Shown one piece after another: positions 7,215 to 16,357 of a stretch of DNA of 54,519 bases. The translations under genes and the position numbers were made by a program. The first letter of the stretch is position 1. Each line of letters begins with the position of its first letter. The notes under the pieces are model-generated. The model worked only from the letters and a program-made list of their open reading frames with translations, made no database searches and was not told the origin of the DNA. Source of the DNA: Alphaproteobacteria bacterium (GTDB taxonomy: Bacteria; Pseudomonadota; Alphaproteobacteria; Micavibrionales; Micavibrionaceae); contig JAJRSA010000023.1 in NCBI GenBank assembly GCA_024279035.1, positions 1 to 54,519 of the forward strand. Reading direction: 5' to 3'.

Positions 7215-8066
7215 TTACTTCAATACAGCTTCCTGAGCTATACTTACATAGTCTTCAACGGCTAAGTCCTCCGCTCTCAAAGTCATCTCTATATCACACT
7301 TTTGGCAGGCCTCCGTATAGGGTTTGAGGGTTGATCTAATCATCTTACGACGTTGCGAGAACGCCTCTTTGACAAGATTTTCCATTGTTTTAAAAGGAAT
7401 AGATTGATCTCTGTGTTGGGGCACAAACTGCACAACGCGAGAAGTGACTTTGGGGGGGGGCGAAAAAACACTAGGGGGCAAATCAAATAAAGGCGTACAG
7501 CGACATAGCCATTGCGACATAACGGACAGGCGTCCGTACGTCTTACATTTCGGGTGGGCTGTAATGCGTTCCGCGACCTCTTTTTGGAACATCAAAATCA
7601 TTTGAGAAAAGGCGTTTGACTCCGCGTGGATTTGTTCTAACCATCCAAACAAAAGAGGGGTGGCGATATTGTAAGGGAGATTGGCGACAATGGCGCAGGG
7701 CGTATCTGTGCATAAATCCTTGAGATTAGTTTGGAGTGCATCTGCATGATAGATCTCAAGACGTCCTTCTGCAGCCTCTTTGAGACCCTCCAGCGCCTCT
7801 ATGGCACGAAGATCAAACTCTATCGCTATCACTTTCCGAGCCCCAGCCATTAAGAGGCTACGCGTTAAACCTCCCGGCCCTGGACCAATTTCAAAAACTG
7901 TCGTGTTTTCTATATCGGTGACGTGACGTGCAATTTTATCTGTTACATTTAAATCTAATAGGAAATTTTGTCCTAAAGATTTTTTAGCGCGCAAATCATG
8001 CTTTTCAATGACATGGCGTAGGGAGGGTAATCTTGTGAGCTTAAACACGGTTTTCGATGAAAGCAT
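7215..8066 (-). CDS. rsmA: 16S rRNA A1518/A1519 N6-dimethyltransferase
   Basis: KsgA/RsmA dimethylates two adjacent adenines in helix 45 of 16S rRNA late in 30S assembly. The 283-residue protein has AKKSLGQNFLLDLN (27-40), SAM motif I GPGPGGLT (61-68), and the catalytic NLPY motif (129-132). Its start lies inside the end of surA: the ATG at 8066 gives a 26-base overlap. A GTG at 8048 would give an 8-base overlap and a length nearer to relatives, so the exact start is uncertain. It is translationally coupled to surA, and pdxA, which usually lies between the two genes, is absent. Confidence 0.95.
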   Translation of the reverse strand: MLSSKTVFKLTRLPSLRHVIEKHDLRAKKSLGQNFLLDLNVTDKIARHVTDIENTTVFEIGPGPGGLTRSLLMAGARKVIAIEFDLRAIEALEGLKEAAEGRLEIYHADALQTNLKDLCTDTPCAIVANLPYNIATPLLFGWLEQIHAESNAFSQMILMFQKEVAERITAHPKCKTYGRLSVMSQWLCRCTPLFDLPPSVFSPPPKVTSRVVQFVPQHRDQSIPFKTMENLVKEAFSQRRKMIRSTLKPYTEACQKCDIEMTLRAEDLAVEDYVSIAQEAVLK

Positions 8067-8976
8067 TTGCTTTTAAATCAAGAAGATAGCTTTTAGCGCG
8101 ACGTCCGAGGCGCTGATTTCCAATTTTCGAGAGAATCTCTTCTCGGTTCGGGAGCGCCTCCTTGGTCAGTGCTCTTTTATTTCTGAGTAACAAAATATGA
8201 TAGCCATTCACCGTTCTAATCGGGGCGCTAATCGAACCTTTGGACATTTTAAGGAGCATGTCCTCTATCGCTTCAGCACTTTGTCCTGTTTCAACCCATC
8301 CTATATCCCCTCCCTGGCTTGCTCCTGCAGATTGTGAGAATTGGCGAGCAATGGCAGAAAATGCATGAGGTTCTACTTTGAGTTGTTGATAAATCTTTTC
8401 TGCCGTCTGTTGCACAGAGGACTCACGCGCAGGAACATCAACATGCAGGAAAATTTCTGAGAGGAGATATTGTGCCGTCCCTATATTTTTTTTCAATTGT
8501 GCTAATTCAACATCAACATCTGTGTCTGTCACATCAATCTGAGGGCGTACTTTCTTTGCCACCACAGTCCCCCATGCAATTTCTGCACGGATTTGATCAT
8601 GGAGAGTCTCAGGGTTGATCCCCGCAGACTCTAGCATCCCTATAAATTGTGCAACTGGAATATTATTTTGCTCAGAAATACGCTCCAAACCCTCTTGAAT
8701 CTGTGTCTCTGTTACTTCAATCCCAAGATCATTCGCTTCTTGCAATTTCAGCTGTTCTTCAATCAACATAGAGGTGATCTGAGGTGTTATTTTCTGACGC
8801 ATCTCTACCGTATTGGGCATACCAGAGGACTGCATAATAAGTCGAAGACGGCTTTTAATATCTGAATAGGTAATAACACCATCATTCACAATAACAGCAA
8901 TCCCCTCCTCTGCTGCCTGAACAGGCGTGATCAGGCACATCAAAGACAACACAACACTATACAAAAATATCTTCAT
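8041..8976 (-). CDS. surA: Periplasmic peptidyl-prolyl isomerase / chaperone, SurA-like
   Basis: A 311-residue exported protein that chaperones outer-membrane proteins to the Bam complex. A signal peptide covers residues 1-21, ending VQA. The N-terminal SurA domain (about 25-165) begins with IAVIVNDGVITYSDI and includes the typical LIEEQL segment. A single parvulin domain follows, with QFSQSAGASQGGDIGWV and GYHILLLRNKR; E. coli SurA has two. The ATG at 8976 is chosen because the upstream extension lacks signal-peptide character. bamB and bamE, its functional partners, are elsewhere in the window. Confidence 0.88.
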   Translation of the reverse strand: MKIFLYSVVLSLMCLITPVQAAEEGIAVIVNDGVITYSDIKSRLRLIMQSSGMPNTVEMRQKITPQITSMLIEEQLKLQEANDLGIEVTETQIQEGLERISEQNNIPVAQFIGMLESAGINPETLHDQIRAEIAWGTVVAKKVRPQIDVTDTDVDVELAQLKKNIGTAQYLLSEIFLHVDVPARESSVQQTAEKIYQQLKVEPHAFSAIARQFSQSAGASQGGDIGWVETGQSAEAIEDMLLKMSKGSISAPIRTVNGYHILLLRNKRALTKEALPNREEILSKIGNQRLGRRAKSYLLDLKANAFIENRV

Positions 8977-9074
8977 ATGCCCACTATATAGGGTGAATTT
9001 TACATTGTGCAAGAGAAGAATAGTGTATCCTTTGTTCCCTATAGACCGAATACTAAAATATATAAGGAGAAAAT

Positions 9075-9827
9075 ATGACATTTTTAAAGATTATGTGTGG
9101 TGTTGCCGTTATTGTTTTTATAGCTACTTTTTTGAGTGCACCTCAACAAGGTTTTTCAGAAACAGGTCTGACAGATCTTCCTATTTCTGAAACACCTGTT
9201 GTTCTTGAACTCTTTACATCACAAGGTTGCTCCTCCTGTCCACCCGCAGATCGTTTTGCAGAAATACTTTCCCAAAGGAATAATCTTATTCTTCTCTCCT
9301 GCCATGTTACTTATTGGGATTATATTGGATGGAAAGATACACTGGGAAACAAGAGCTGTGATAATTATCAACAACATATCACACCGTCTTTTTTAGGAAA
9401 AAAGAGAGTCTATACACCACAAATGATTATTAATGGCCACAAAGGAATGGTAGGCAGTCACACTCAAACAATTCTTAATACCATTATACAAGAACAGAAA
9501 AAATCACTGGGAGAGATTACAATCTTCAAAAATGAGAATGAGATTACATTTGATTTACCAGACATGGCACAAGAAGCACCTTATTATCTTCGTGCCTTCT
9601 TCATACAATCCTCTCAAATCACTCCAATCGGGCGTGGAGAAAATCGTAAGAAAACAATCAACTATGTTCAAAATGTAAAATCTATTTATGAAATTGGACA
9701 ATGGGATGGAACAGAAAAGACCAAGAGCTTTATTCTTCTAACTCCCCCCAATACAGATCAGATCATTATTCTTGCTAAAGAAGGGACAGATGGTGCTGTT
9801 CGTGCCGTTGGGCGTATGAAATTCTAA
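9075..9827 (+). CDS. DUF1223 exported thioredoxin-fold protein
   Basis: A 250-residue exported protein of the DUF1223 family. A hydrophobic signal segment spans residues 4-22. The family core is ELFTSQGCSSCPPADR, whose Cys52-x-x-Cys55 pair looks redox-active, followed by SCHVTYWDYIGWKDTLG and YTPQMIINGHKGMVGS. A strong AAGGAGA lies a few bases before the ATG. It is divergent from surA, so the two periplasmic genes share a promoter region. The family's role is not established; envelope disulfide chemistry is an inference from the CxxC. Confidence 0.85.
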   Translation: MTFLKIMCGVAVIVFIATFLSAPQQGFSETGLTDLPISETPVVLELFTSQGCSSCPPADRFAEILSQRNNLILLSCHVTYWDYIGWKDTLGNKSCDNYQQHITPSFLGKKRVYTPQMIINGHKGMVGSHTQTILNTIIQEQKKSLGEITIFKNENEITFDLPDMAQEAPYYLRAFFIQSSQITPIGRGENRKKTINYVQNVKSIYEIGQWDGTEKTKSFILLTPPNTDQIIILAKEGTDGAVRAVGRMKF

Positions 9828-9835
9828 GTACCTTA

Positions 9836-12079
9836 TTACTCTTCAAATTTTTCGACAAAACTTCCTAATACACGTTTCATCTCTCCAGCATCAAACTGGA
9901 TATCCAATTTGTTTCCTTCGACGTGAACAACTGTGCCTTCTCCAAATTTAGGGTGGGTGATACGATTATCCTTTTGAAAGGAGGGACTCGTAGTTTGTGT
10001 TTTTCCCCCACGGCGTTCTTGGATCAACTTATTGATAAGATCATTATTTTTTCCTGAAAAATTATCTCCTGTACGAGGGGTGTATGTCTGTCCATAGGAA
10101 GGAGTTTTATCTTGTGGTTTATAAAGGCCTGTCTCTGTTTCAACTTCAATAGAGGGTGCAGGGAGTTCATCGACAAAACGAGAGGGGATAGAACTGATCC
10201 AACTTCCATACATACGGCGATTAGCAGCGTACGTAATCGTAGATCTCTTACGTGCACGCGTAATACCAACATAGGCGAGACGCCGTTCTTCTTCTAATCC
10301 TTTATTACCCAGCTCATCTAGGGATCGTTGAGAAGGAAAAAGTCCATCTTCCCATCCGGGGAGAAAGACAGCATCAAACTCTAAGCCTTTTGCTCCGTGT
10401 AAAGTCATGATGGTGACTTGGTCTCGGCTTTTATTATCTTGGTTGTCCATAACAAGTGCAATATGCTCCAAAAACTCTGGCAAAGAGTCAAAATCCTGCA
10501 TTGCATTGATGAGTTCTTTCAAATTTTCAACGCGCCCTGCGGAGTCAGGAGATTTATCGTCTTTCCACATTTGAATATAACCAGATTCTTCGAGAATTTG
10601 TGTGGCTAATTCGGCATGGGGTAGTGTCTCCACGAGAGATTTCCAGCGCTCAAAAGAGTCAACAAGAGCCATAAGTGTTGCGTTTACTTTTGCCCGTAAT
10701 TCTCCCCGTTGCGCCATATCTTGAATAGCAACGTACAGACTCATGGAATACGTACGGGCATGGGTTTGGAGGTTTTGAACAGTTGTAGATCCAATACCTC
10801 GTTTAGGAGTGTTGATAATCCGCTCAAGTGCGAGATCATCAGACGGTTGAGCGACTAAGCGAAGATAGGCGAGGGCATCTCTGATTTCCAAACGTTCATA
10901 GAAACGCGCGCCTCCGATCACACGATAAGGGATATTTTGTTTGATAAATTGTTCTTCAAATTCTCGCATCAGAAAACTCGCACGGACAAGGATGGCTATT
11001 TGTGAGAGAGGCCATTGTTGGCGTTGGAGCTGTTCTATTTCTTCTGTGATCCAACGGGCTTCGGCTTGTCCATCCCACAAACCGCGGAGTTTCACTTTCT
11101 CACCTTGTTCTTGCTCTGACCAAAGTGTCTTTCCTAAACGCCCTTGATTGTAGCTAATAATACCGCTGGCGGTGGCTAAAATATGTCCTGTTGAGCGATA
11201 ATTTTGTTCAAGGCGTATAACTTTAGCCCCTACAAAATCCTGCTCAAATTTAAGAATGTTCCCAACTTCTGCGCCACGCCATCCATAGATAGACTGATCG
11301 TCATCCCCCACACAACAAATATTCCCCGTGCCTTGTGCCAAAAGCCTCAGCCACAGATATTGCGCCACATTTGTGTCTTGATACTCATCCACCATAATAT
11401 AGCGAAAACGACGATGATAATCTGCTAAAACTTGATTATCCATGTCTTTAAAAATAGTAATCATATGAAGAAGAAGGTCTCCGAAATCACAAGCATTAAG
11501 CGCTTTCAAACGGTTTTGATACAAGCGATACAGATGGAGCATTTTCCCATTGGCAACATCCCCCACATCATCAAGAGAGACATCATCAGGTACAAGTGCC
11601 CTATCTTTCCAGCGATTAATAATAGAAATCAGCATCTTGGGTGCCCATTTCTTTGTATCAATATTTTCTGCCTCCATAATTTGCTTCAGAAGTCGAATTT
11701 GGTCATCGGGATCAAGGATTGTATAATTGGACTCCAAGCCAACAAGAGGGCAATGATAACGGAGCATCCGTGCCGCAAGTGCATGAAATGTACCTAACCA
11801 CCAGCCTTCAACAGGTTGTCCGAGTGTTTCCGCGACACGCTCTTTCATCTCAAGCGCAGCCTTATTTGTAAACGTCACAGAAAGGATTTGAGATGGAAAA
11901 ACCTGATGGGTCTGAATAAGGTGCACCAGACGAGTTGTTAGAACTCTTGTTTTCCCCGTCCCTGCTCCTGCTAAAACAAGGACAGCTCCCTCTACAGCTT
12001 CCACAGCTTCTCGCTGAGAGGGATTGAGATCATCCAGATAAGAGGGGGGGGGAGGCTGTTGCATATGAGAAGTGTGCAC
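9836..12079 (-). CDS. uvrD: DNA helicase II, UvrD/PcrA type
   Basis: A superfamily 1A 3'-5' helicase of 747 residues used in nucleotide-excision and mismatch repair. Walker A is AGAGTGKT (37-44), motif II is DEYQDTN, motif III is GDDDQSIYGWRGA, motif IV has LEQNYRS, and motif VI is VGITRARKR. The C-terminal region (about 700-745) contains HPKFGEGTVVHVEGNKLDIQFD, the Tudor-like RNA-polymerase-binding domain typical of UvrD/PcrA. Its 3' end converges on the DUF1223 gene. Confidence 0.95.
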   Translation of the reverse strand: MHTSHMQQPPPPSYLDDLNPSQREAVEAVEGAVLVLAGAGTGKTRVLTTRLVHLIQTHQVFPSQILSVTFTNKAALEMKERVAETLGQPVEGWWLGTFHALAARMLRYHCPLVGLESNYTILDPDDQIRLLKQIMEAENIDTKKWAPKMLISIINRWKDRALVPDDVSLDDVGDVANGKMLHLYRLYQNRLKALNACDFGDLLLHMITIFKDMDNQVLADYHRRFRYIMVDEYQDTNVAQYLWLRLLAQGTGNICCVGDDDQSIYGWRGAEVGNILKFEQDFVGAKVIRLEQNYRSTGHILATASGIISYNQGRLGKTLWSEQEQGEKVKLRGLWDGQAEARWITEEIEQLQRQQWPLSQIAILVRASFLMREFEEQFIKQNIPYRVIGGARFYERLEIRDALAYLRLVAQPSDDLALERIINTPKRGIGSTTVQNLQTHARTYSMSLYVAIQDMAQRGELRAKVNATLMALVDSFERWKSLVETLPHAELATQILEESGYIQMWKDDKSPDSAGRVENLKELINAMQDFDSLPEFLEHIALVMDNQDNKSRDQVTIMTLHGAKGLEFDAVFLPGWEDGLFPSQRSLDELGNKGLEEERRLAYVGITRARKRSTITYAANRRMYGSWISSIPSRFVDELPAPSIEVETETGLYKPQDKTPSYGQTYTPRTGDNFSGKNNDLINKLIQERRGGKTQTTSPSFQKDNRITHPKFGEGTVVHVEGNKLDIQFDAGEMKRVLGSFVEKFEE

Positions 12080-12135
12080 AAGTTTTAATCCATTTTTCTA
12101 AAGAGGCACTCTATTGGAATAACACTCATGTCATA

Positions 12136-13035
12136 TTATTCTTCAGAGGCAAAGACTATATTGAAACAGTTTTGGTTCATCAGAATTTTATCTCCTGTAA
12201 TCTTGTGCTCTATCACATTGCCTGTAACAGAAATATCTTTCTTGGAAATTCTTGGATCAAACACAATAAAATGTATAAAATTATAATCCCACGGCACACT
12301 CTTTAAAACCTCTTGAGGATCAACGACTATTTGTGACTCGTCACAGTTCATTTCTATTGTATCTGATCCAAAATTTGGTGAAACATAGATCATAGTTAAT
12401 TCTGGCCCTGCCTGAATTTTATCATCTCCTACGCCCCCATCAATAACGGCATTCCCTCTTACAATCACTTGGTCATTGCCTGGCCCTGAGAGAAAAAATC
12501 GAACGTCTGTTTCTGTTGATGTTTCACACACCAAATTATTATCCCCCGTATCTCCAAAAATAAACCCAGCTTGTTGAGATCCACATATAATGGCAGAGAT
12601 TGTATCTTCACCTGTATTCACGGAAACCTGTAGAGTAGTGCTTGATACAGGTTTCAAAATTTTATATTCCTGTGGAAGAGATATGATCGGGTCTGAATAG
12701 TTTGAAACTGGATAAAACACGGGAAGAACCCCTGTTTTTATAGTCGTCATAAAAATTGAATGAATTGTACCAAGTTGCTCAGGGGCATTTCCCCACGCCC
12801 GCTCAGAGTCTAAAATTCCCTCTTTTAAAACTCTAACCATACGGTCTTTTTTGACCCGATCCTCGGTAGAAAAAATCATCTGGTTTCCTCCTCCAATAGA
12901 ATCAGTGCTCTCTGTAATCTGAACAGTTAGATTGTAGCGTTGTGGAGTCTCTGGTTCAAATGTTAAAATGGAAAATCCTATATATCCAGCACCACATAGT
13001 AAAATCAAAATTGTAAGCAATACCAAGCTTCGCAT
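12136..13035 (-). CDS. Membrane-anchored protein with RTX-like glycine/aspartate repeats
   Basis: A 299-residue protein of unknown role. An N-terminal hydrophobic segment (4-24) is an uncleaved anchor or signal. A roughly 100-residue domain of unknown fold leads to imperfect nonapeptides: GDTGDNNLV (161), GPGNDQVIV (184), GGVGDDKIQ (200) and FGSDTIEMN (222). These resemble the GGxGxDxLx repeats that form calcium-binding beta rolls in RTX exoproteins. Only about four are present and no C-terminal secretion signal is obvious, so it may be a periplasmic or surface calcium-responsive protein rather than a secreted toxin. It is last in a four-gene minus-strand cluster. Confidence 0.6.
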   Translation of the reverse strand: MRSLVLLTILILLCGAGYIGFSILTFEPETPQRYNLTVQITESTDSIGGGNQMIFSTEDRVKKDRMVRVLKEGILDSERAWGNAPEQLGTIHSIFMTTIKTGVLPVFYPVSNYSDPIISLPQEYKILKPVSSTTLQVSVNTGEDTISAIICGSQQAGFIFGDTGDNNLVCETSTETDVRFFLSGPGNDQVIVRGNAVIDGGVGDDKIQAGPELTMIYVSPNFGSDTIEMNCDESQIVVDPQEVLKSVPWDYNFIHFIVFDPRISKKDISVTGNVIEHKITGDKILMNQNCFNIVFASEE

Positions 13036-13076
13036 ATCATATCCTTAAATTATTATTTAACACTTTATCTCTGCTT

Positions 13077-14099
13077 TTACAGGTCTGAAACGACAACTTG
13101 ATCTCGACCGTTATTTTTTGCCTGATACAGGGCTCTATCAGCTCGTTCTATTAACTGCCCAAGATCTTCTTTTGTTTTATACTCTGAGACACCAACAGAA
13201 AGTCTTATCTGTCCTAAAACCTTACCTGTTCCCCTATTGATAATGTCTTTCGAAGAGACATGTTTTCTCAAATGTTCAGCAACTGTTCTCGCCGCACGTT
13301 GTGGCGTATCGGGGAGAATGATCGTAAATTCTTCTCCTCCATAGCGAGAGACAATATCTCCTCCCTTCACCCCCTTCTTGAGGGTGGCAGCCACCAGCTT
13401 TAAAACTTGATCTACAACTTGATGGCCATAGGTATCATTAAAATTTTTAAAATGATCAATATCAATCATTAACAATGAAAACGGGTCTTTGGTTTCACAG
13501 GCCGTTTCAGCTACTTTTAGGAGAGATTCATCAAATGACTTTCGATTAAGAAGGCCTGTCAGGCTATCCGTGGCGGCCTCTTTCTTAATGTTTTCCAGAT
13601 CTTGCTGAAGAACCATCATTTTATTTTTTGATTTATCTAATTCTTGAGCTAATAATGTATTATCTTTTAAGATTTCTTGTGTATCTAACACCACAGTATC
13701 AAGAATTTCTTTTAAATCCCCCGATGTATTCTCTTCTTGTATTTTATCTGTCGCTTTCGAGAGACGCTCTCCCCGTGCCTGATTTGTGGTGTTGATTCTC
13801 TCAATGTGTGTGGAGAGCCCTAAAACAGTGTCATAGACTTGACTCCCTGCTTTTTTAACAGCATGGCCTTTTCGTTTGTCATCAATAAATCCTTTATAAA
13901 TATTGCCAATAGTCTCATCAGATATGGGCTTTTTCCCTTTATGTAACATGTCTATGGCATGTTCAATATCTGGACTTTTTCCTTCGAAATACGCATACAA
14001 GACATGGAAATTCTCAGGAATAGGCAAAAGCCCCTCTGTCTGAATTTTATCCCAAGCCTCTTTTCCTACCTCTTTTATATGGTTCGTACTTTTAGTCAT
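13077..14099 (-). CDS. Diguanylate cyclase (GGDEF domain)
   Basis: Makes cyclic di-GMP from two GTP; 340 residues, cytoplasmic. The GGDEF domain (about 175-340) has DSLTGLLNR (178-186), DIDHFKNFNDTYGH and the active-site RYGGEEF (252-258). The product-inhibition I-site position reads KGGD (245-248) instead of RxxD, so feedback inhibition may be weak. The N-terminal half is helical: a region with LLPIPENFHVLYAYFEG and a coiled coil (about 105-172), likely used for dimerisation and signal input. No membrane segment is present. It lies between the LOG and RTX-like genes on the same strand, with short gaps. Confidence 0.92.
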   Translation of the reverse strand: MTKSTNHIKEVGKEAWDKIQTEGLLPIPENFHVLYAYFEGKSPDIEHAIDMLHKGKKPISDETIGNIYKGFIDDKRKGHAVKKAGSQVYDTVLGLSTHIERINTTNQARGERLSKATDKIQEENTSGDLKEILDTVVLDTQEILKDNTLLAQELDKSKNKMMVLQQDLENIKKEAATDSLTGLLNRKSFDESLLKVAETACETKDPFSLLMIDIDHFKNFNDTYGHQVVDQVLKLVAATLKKGVKGGDIVSRYGGEEFTIILPDTPQRAARTVAEHLRKHVSSKDIINRGTGKVLGQIRLSVGVSEYKTKEDLGQLIERADRALYQAKNNGRDQVVVSDL

Positions 14100-14119
14100 G
14101 ATCTATAAATATCTTTCTT

Positions 14120-14710
14120 TTATTCAACCCATTTTGATTTTATATCGAAATGCTCTGGATGGAAACCATTTAAAGTTTTAATAATATCTTTTGGTGAATC
14201 CATAATTTGAAACATCCTTGTGTGCGCCTCTAGCATGCAATGTTCTTCCACCATTTTATCGAGCATCTTTAACAGAGGAGTCCAATAATCGTTGATGTTC
14301 AACAGAATGATTTGTTTTGTATGAAGTCCTATCTGTCGCCACGTCGCCATTTCGAACATCTCATCCAGTGTCCCTAACCCTCCAGGGAGGATAACAAAAG
14401 CGTCTGATTTTTCAGTCATAATTGCCTTGCGTGTGTGCATTGTCTCTGCAATACACATCTCCGTTAATCCCATATGTTCAAGCTCTAAATTTTGAAGATC
14501 TTGAGAGAGAACACCAATAACTTTTCCTCCTGCTGCCAATGCAGAATCTGCGATAAGGCCCATCAAACCTGACTTGGCCCCTCCATATATAATGGTTTTT
14601 CCAGCCTCCGCCAGAAGTGTTCCCAGTTCAATAGTGGCATCCTTATAAATCTGACCCACTTTATTGCTTGAACTACAATAGACACATACATTTTGAATAG
14701 ATTTAGTCAT
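14120..14710 (-). CDS. LOG-family nucleoside-monophosphate phosphoribohydrolase
   Basis: A 196-residue TIGR00730/LOG protein that cleaves nucleoside 5'-monophosphates at the N-glycosidic bond; family members activate cytokinins or salvage nucleotides. The signature PGGLGTLDE is at 109-117, with VCVYCSSS (8-15) and YGGAKSGLMG (42-51) forming the Rossmann-like nucleotide site and HTRKAIM (92-98) contributing the conserved Arg/Lys. ATG 14710 is chosen because homology begins there and it overlaps the upstream stop by 8 bases. A longer frame upstream is inside the LprI-like gene. Confidence 0.88.
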   Translation of the reverse strand: MTKSIQNVCVYCSSSNKVGQIYKDATIELGTLLAEAGKTIIYGGAKSGLMGLIADSALAAGGKVIGVLSQDLQNLELEHMGLTEMCIAETMHTRKAIMTEKSDAFVILPGGLGTLDEMFEMATWRQIGLHTKQIILLNINDYWTPLLKMLDKMVEEHCMLEAHTRMFQIMDSPKDIIKTLNGFHPEHFDIKSKWVE

Positions 14711-15527
14711 TAACAGCCTTTTTAAGAGAGTATCTACGTATTTCATCGAACGAGAGCGACACTCTTTCGCAGTTTTTTTGTGGGGCAGAAAAATAGATTT
14801 TCTGAGGACATATTTCCTTCTCTTGTAGATTTTCTTCAAGCGCGTAGCGACACATTTCTCCTTGCATAGCTGGAAAATCAAGAATCGTTGAAATGGGTTT
14901 CCCTGTTTCGTCTCCATCTGTAATGGCGATATACATCTTCAAGTCATACTGACCTGTCTTAGCATTACTTTCTTGAAAGGACACCCCTTGAATAATATGC
15001 TCTTCATACGCATCACATGTTAGATCATATGTCTCTTGAGACTTCACATCCCATATCACATCGGGGTGTTTTTTGTACAAAGCATTCAGCCATTTTGGAA
15101 AACTGCCAAATTCAGATACTTTTTCTGGATGATTTTGACTCTCTGTATTTTTAAGCAATCGCACCGCCCTCGTCTCTGTCAGCTTGGTCACACATGATAA
15201 TTCAGTTAGTCTTTCAAGGGCAGGTTGACTTGTTTTCGCTTCCCATGAACATTGACTATTGCGATAGGTAATCCAGTTTTTATGTGCATCTAAAAAATAC
15301 TCTCTTTGTATTTCTGGACTATCCTTATGAATAAATTCAAACGCCTTTTGGAGCTCTTTTTCTGCATTCTCTTTGTGATCGATAATACATTTCAACGCCG
15401 CCGCTGTACTCTCAATATCATCACAATAGCCACTATGAGCGTCTGTCACTGCCCCTACAGAGGAAGAGACACAAAGGTAGGTGATAATCCCTCCTATGAT
15501 CATTCCTAATTTTCTGATACAAATCAT
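14703..15527 (-). CDS. Exported protein with LprI-like (DUF1311) domain
   Basis: A 274-residue exported protein. A signal peptide covers about residues 1-26 (ending SVGA). The next 110 residues match the lysozyme-inhibitor LprI N-terminal domain: cysteines in GYCDDIES and ALKCIIDH, then HKNWITYRNSQCSWEA and ELSCVTKLTETRAVRL. The rest (about 140-274), with four further cysteines, is unrecognised. In the periplasm such domains can protect peptidoglycan from lysozyme. It heads the cluster and overlaps the LOG gene by 8 bases. Lysozyme inhibition is inferred from the family. Confidence 0.72.
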   Translation of the reverse strand: MICIRKLGMIIGGIITYLCVSSSVGAVTDAHSGYCDDIESTAAALKCIIDHKENAEKELQKAFEFIHKDSPEIQREYFLDAHKNWITYRNSQCSWEAKTSQPALERLTELSCVTKLTETRAVRLLKNTESQNHPEKVSEFGSFPKWLNALYKKHPDVIWDVKSQETYDLTCDAYEEHIIQGVSFQESNAKTGQYDLKMYIAITDGDETGKPISTILDFPAMQGEMCRYALEENLQEKEICPQKIYFSAPQKNCERVSLSFDEIRRYSLKKAVND

Positions 15528-15592
15528 CCTTGCGCGCCTTCATCAACAATGGCAATTTTTATAGACTATAAAGAATACAGGAAGAGACACAG

Positions 15593-16357
15593 ATGACAAG
15601 CCACGATCCTCAAAATACTGATCAAGACACAACACATACCTTGAAAGATCTCCTGAAGACAATTTGGTCGACGATGACCTTCCCGATCCATTCTGCAGGG
15701 TGGCCATTTATTCTTGGCTTTGTGGTTGTCACGTTTTTACTTGCCCTTGTCTCATGTATTCTTGGGCTTATAGGGGCTGTTTTAACTCTATGGTGTGTCT
15801 ATTTCTTCCGTAATCCTGTGCGTCATGTCCCCACAAAAGCGGGATTGATTATCTCTCCTGCGGATGGATTGGTGTCGCAAATTAAAAAGAATGTCTCTCT
15901 CCCTGTCGAGTTGGATGTCCCTGAGTCAGAGGCAGACTATACGCAAGTGAGTGTCTTTCTTAATGTGTTTAATGTGCATGTAAACCGCGTTCCTTTTACA
16001 GGGACAGTGAAACAAGTCATCTATCACCCAGGGAAATTTCTCAATGCTGCTCTTGATAAAGCCAGTGAAGAAAATGAGCGGAGTACAACACTCGTTGAGA
16101 CAGAAGACAAAAAGCTCTATGCCTTTGTTCAAATCGCGGGGTTTGTGGCACGTCGTATTCTCAATGATCTCAAAGACGGAGAGACCGTCAAAACAGGGCA
16201 ACATATGGGCATTATCCGTTTTGGAAGCCGTGTTGATATTTACCTCCCCAAAGGTACAAACCCTCTGGTGACTGTGGGGCAAACCATGTTGGGAGGGGAA
16301 ACAGTCATTGCTGATTTTAAATCCCGTGAAAAAGCGAGAGAAAGCATCACTATATAA
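15593..16357 (+). CDS. psd: Phosphatidylserine decarboxylase proenzyme
   Basis: Converts phosphatidylserine to phosphatidylethanolamine at the inner membrane; 254 residues. Two hydrophobic helices (about 37-72) anchor it. SPADG (89-93) holds the conserved Asp, and NVFNVHVNR (124-132) the conserved His. The self-cleavage site is RFGSRVDIYLP, where Gly211-Ser212 splits to give the pyruvoyl cofactor on the small alpha chain. It overlaps pssA by one base (TAATG), so the two steps of PE synthesis are co-translated. Confidence 0.95.
   Translation: MTSHDPQNTDQDTTHTLKDLLKTIWSTMTFPIHSAGWPFILGFVVVTFLLALVSCILGLIGAVLTLWCVYFFRNPVRHVPTKAGLIISPADGLVSQIKKNVSLPVELDVPESEADYTQVSVFLNVFNVHVNRVPFTGTVKQVIYHPGKFLNAALDKASEENERSTTLVETEDKKLYAFVQIAGFVARRILNDLKDGETVKTGQHMGIIRFGSRVDIYLPKGTNPLVTVGQTMLGGETVIADFKSREKARESITI

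Noticed and set aside
11432-11797. 121-codon plus-strand frame inside uvrD
   Set aside because: It is antisense to conserved helicase motifs and its composition is that of a shadow frame.
13045-13062. TTAA-N8-TTAA before the RTX-like gene
   Set aside because: Spacing is 8 rather than 7, so it does not fit a CtrA full site.
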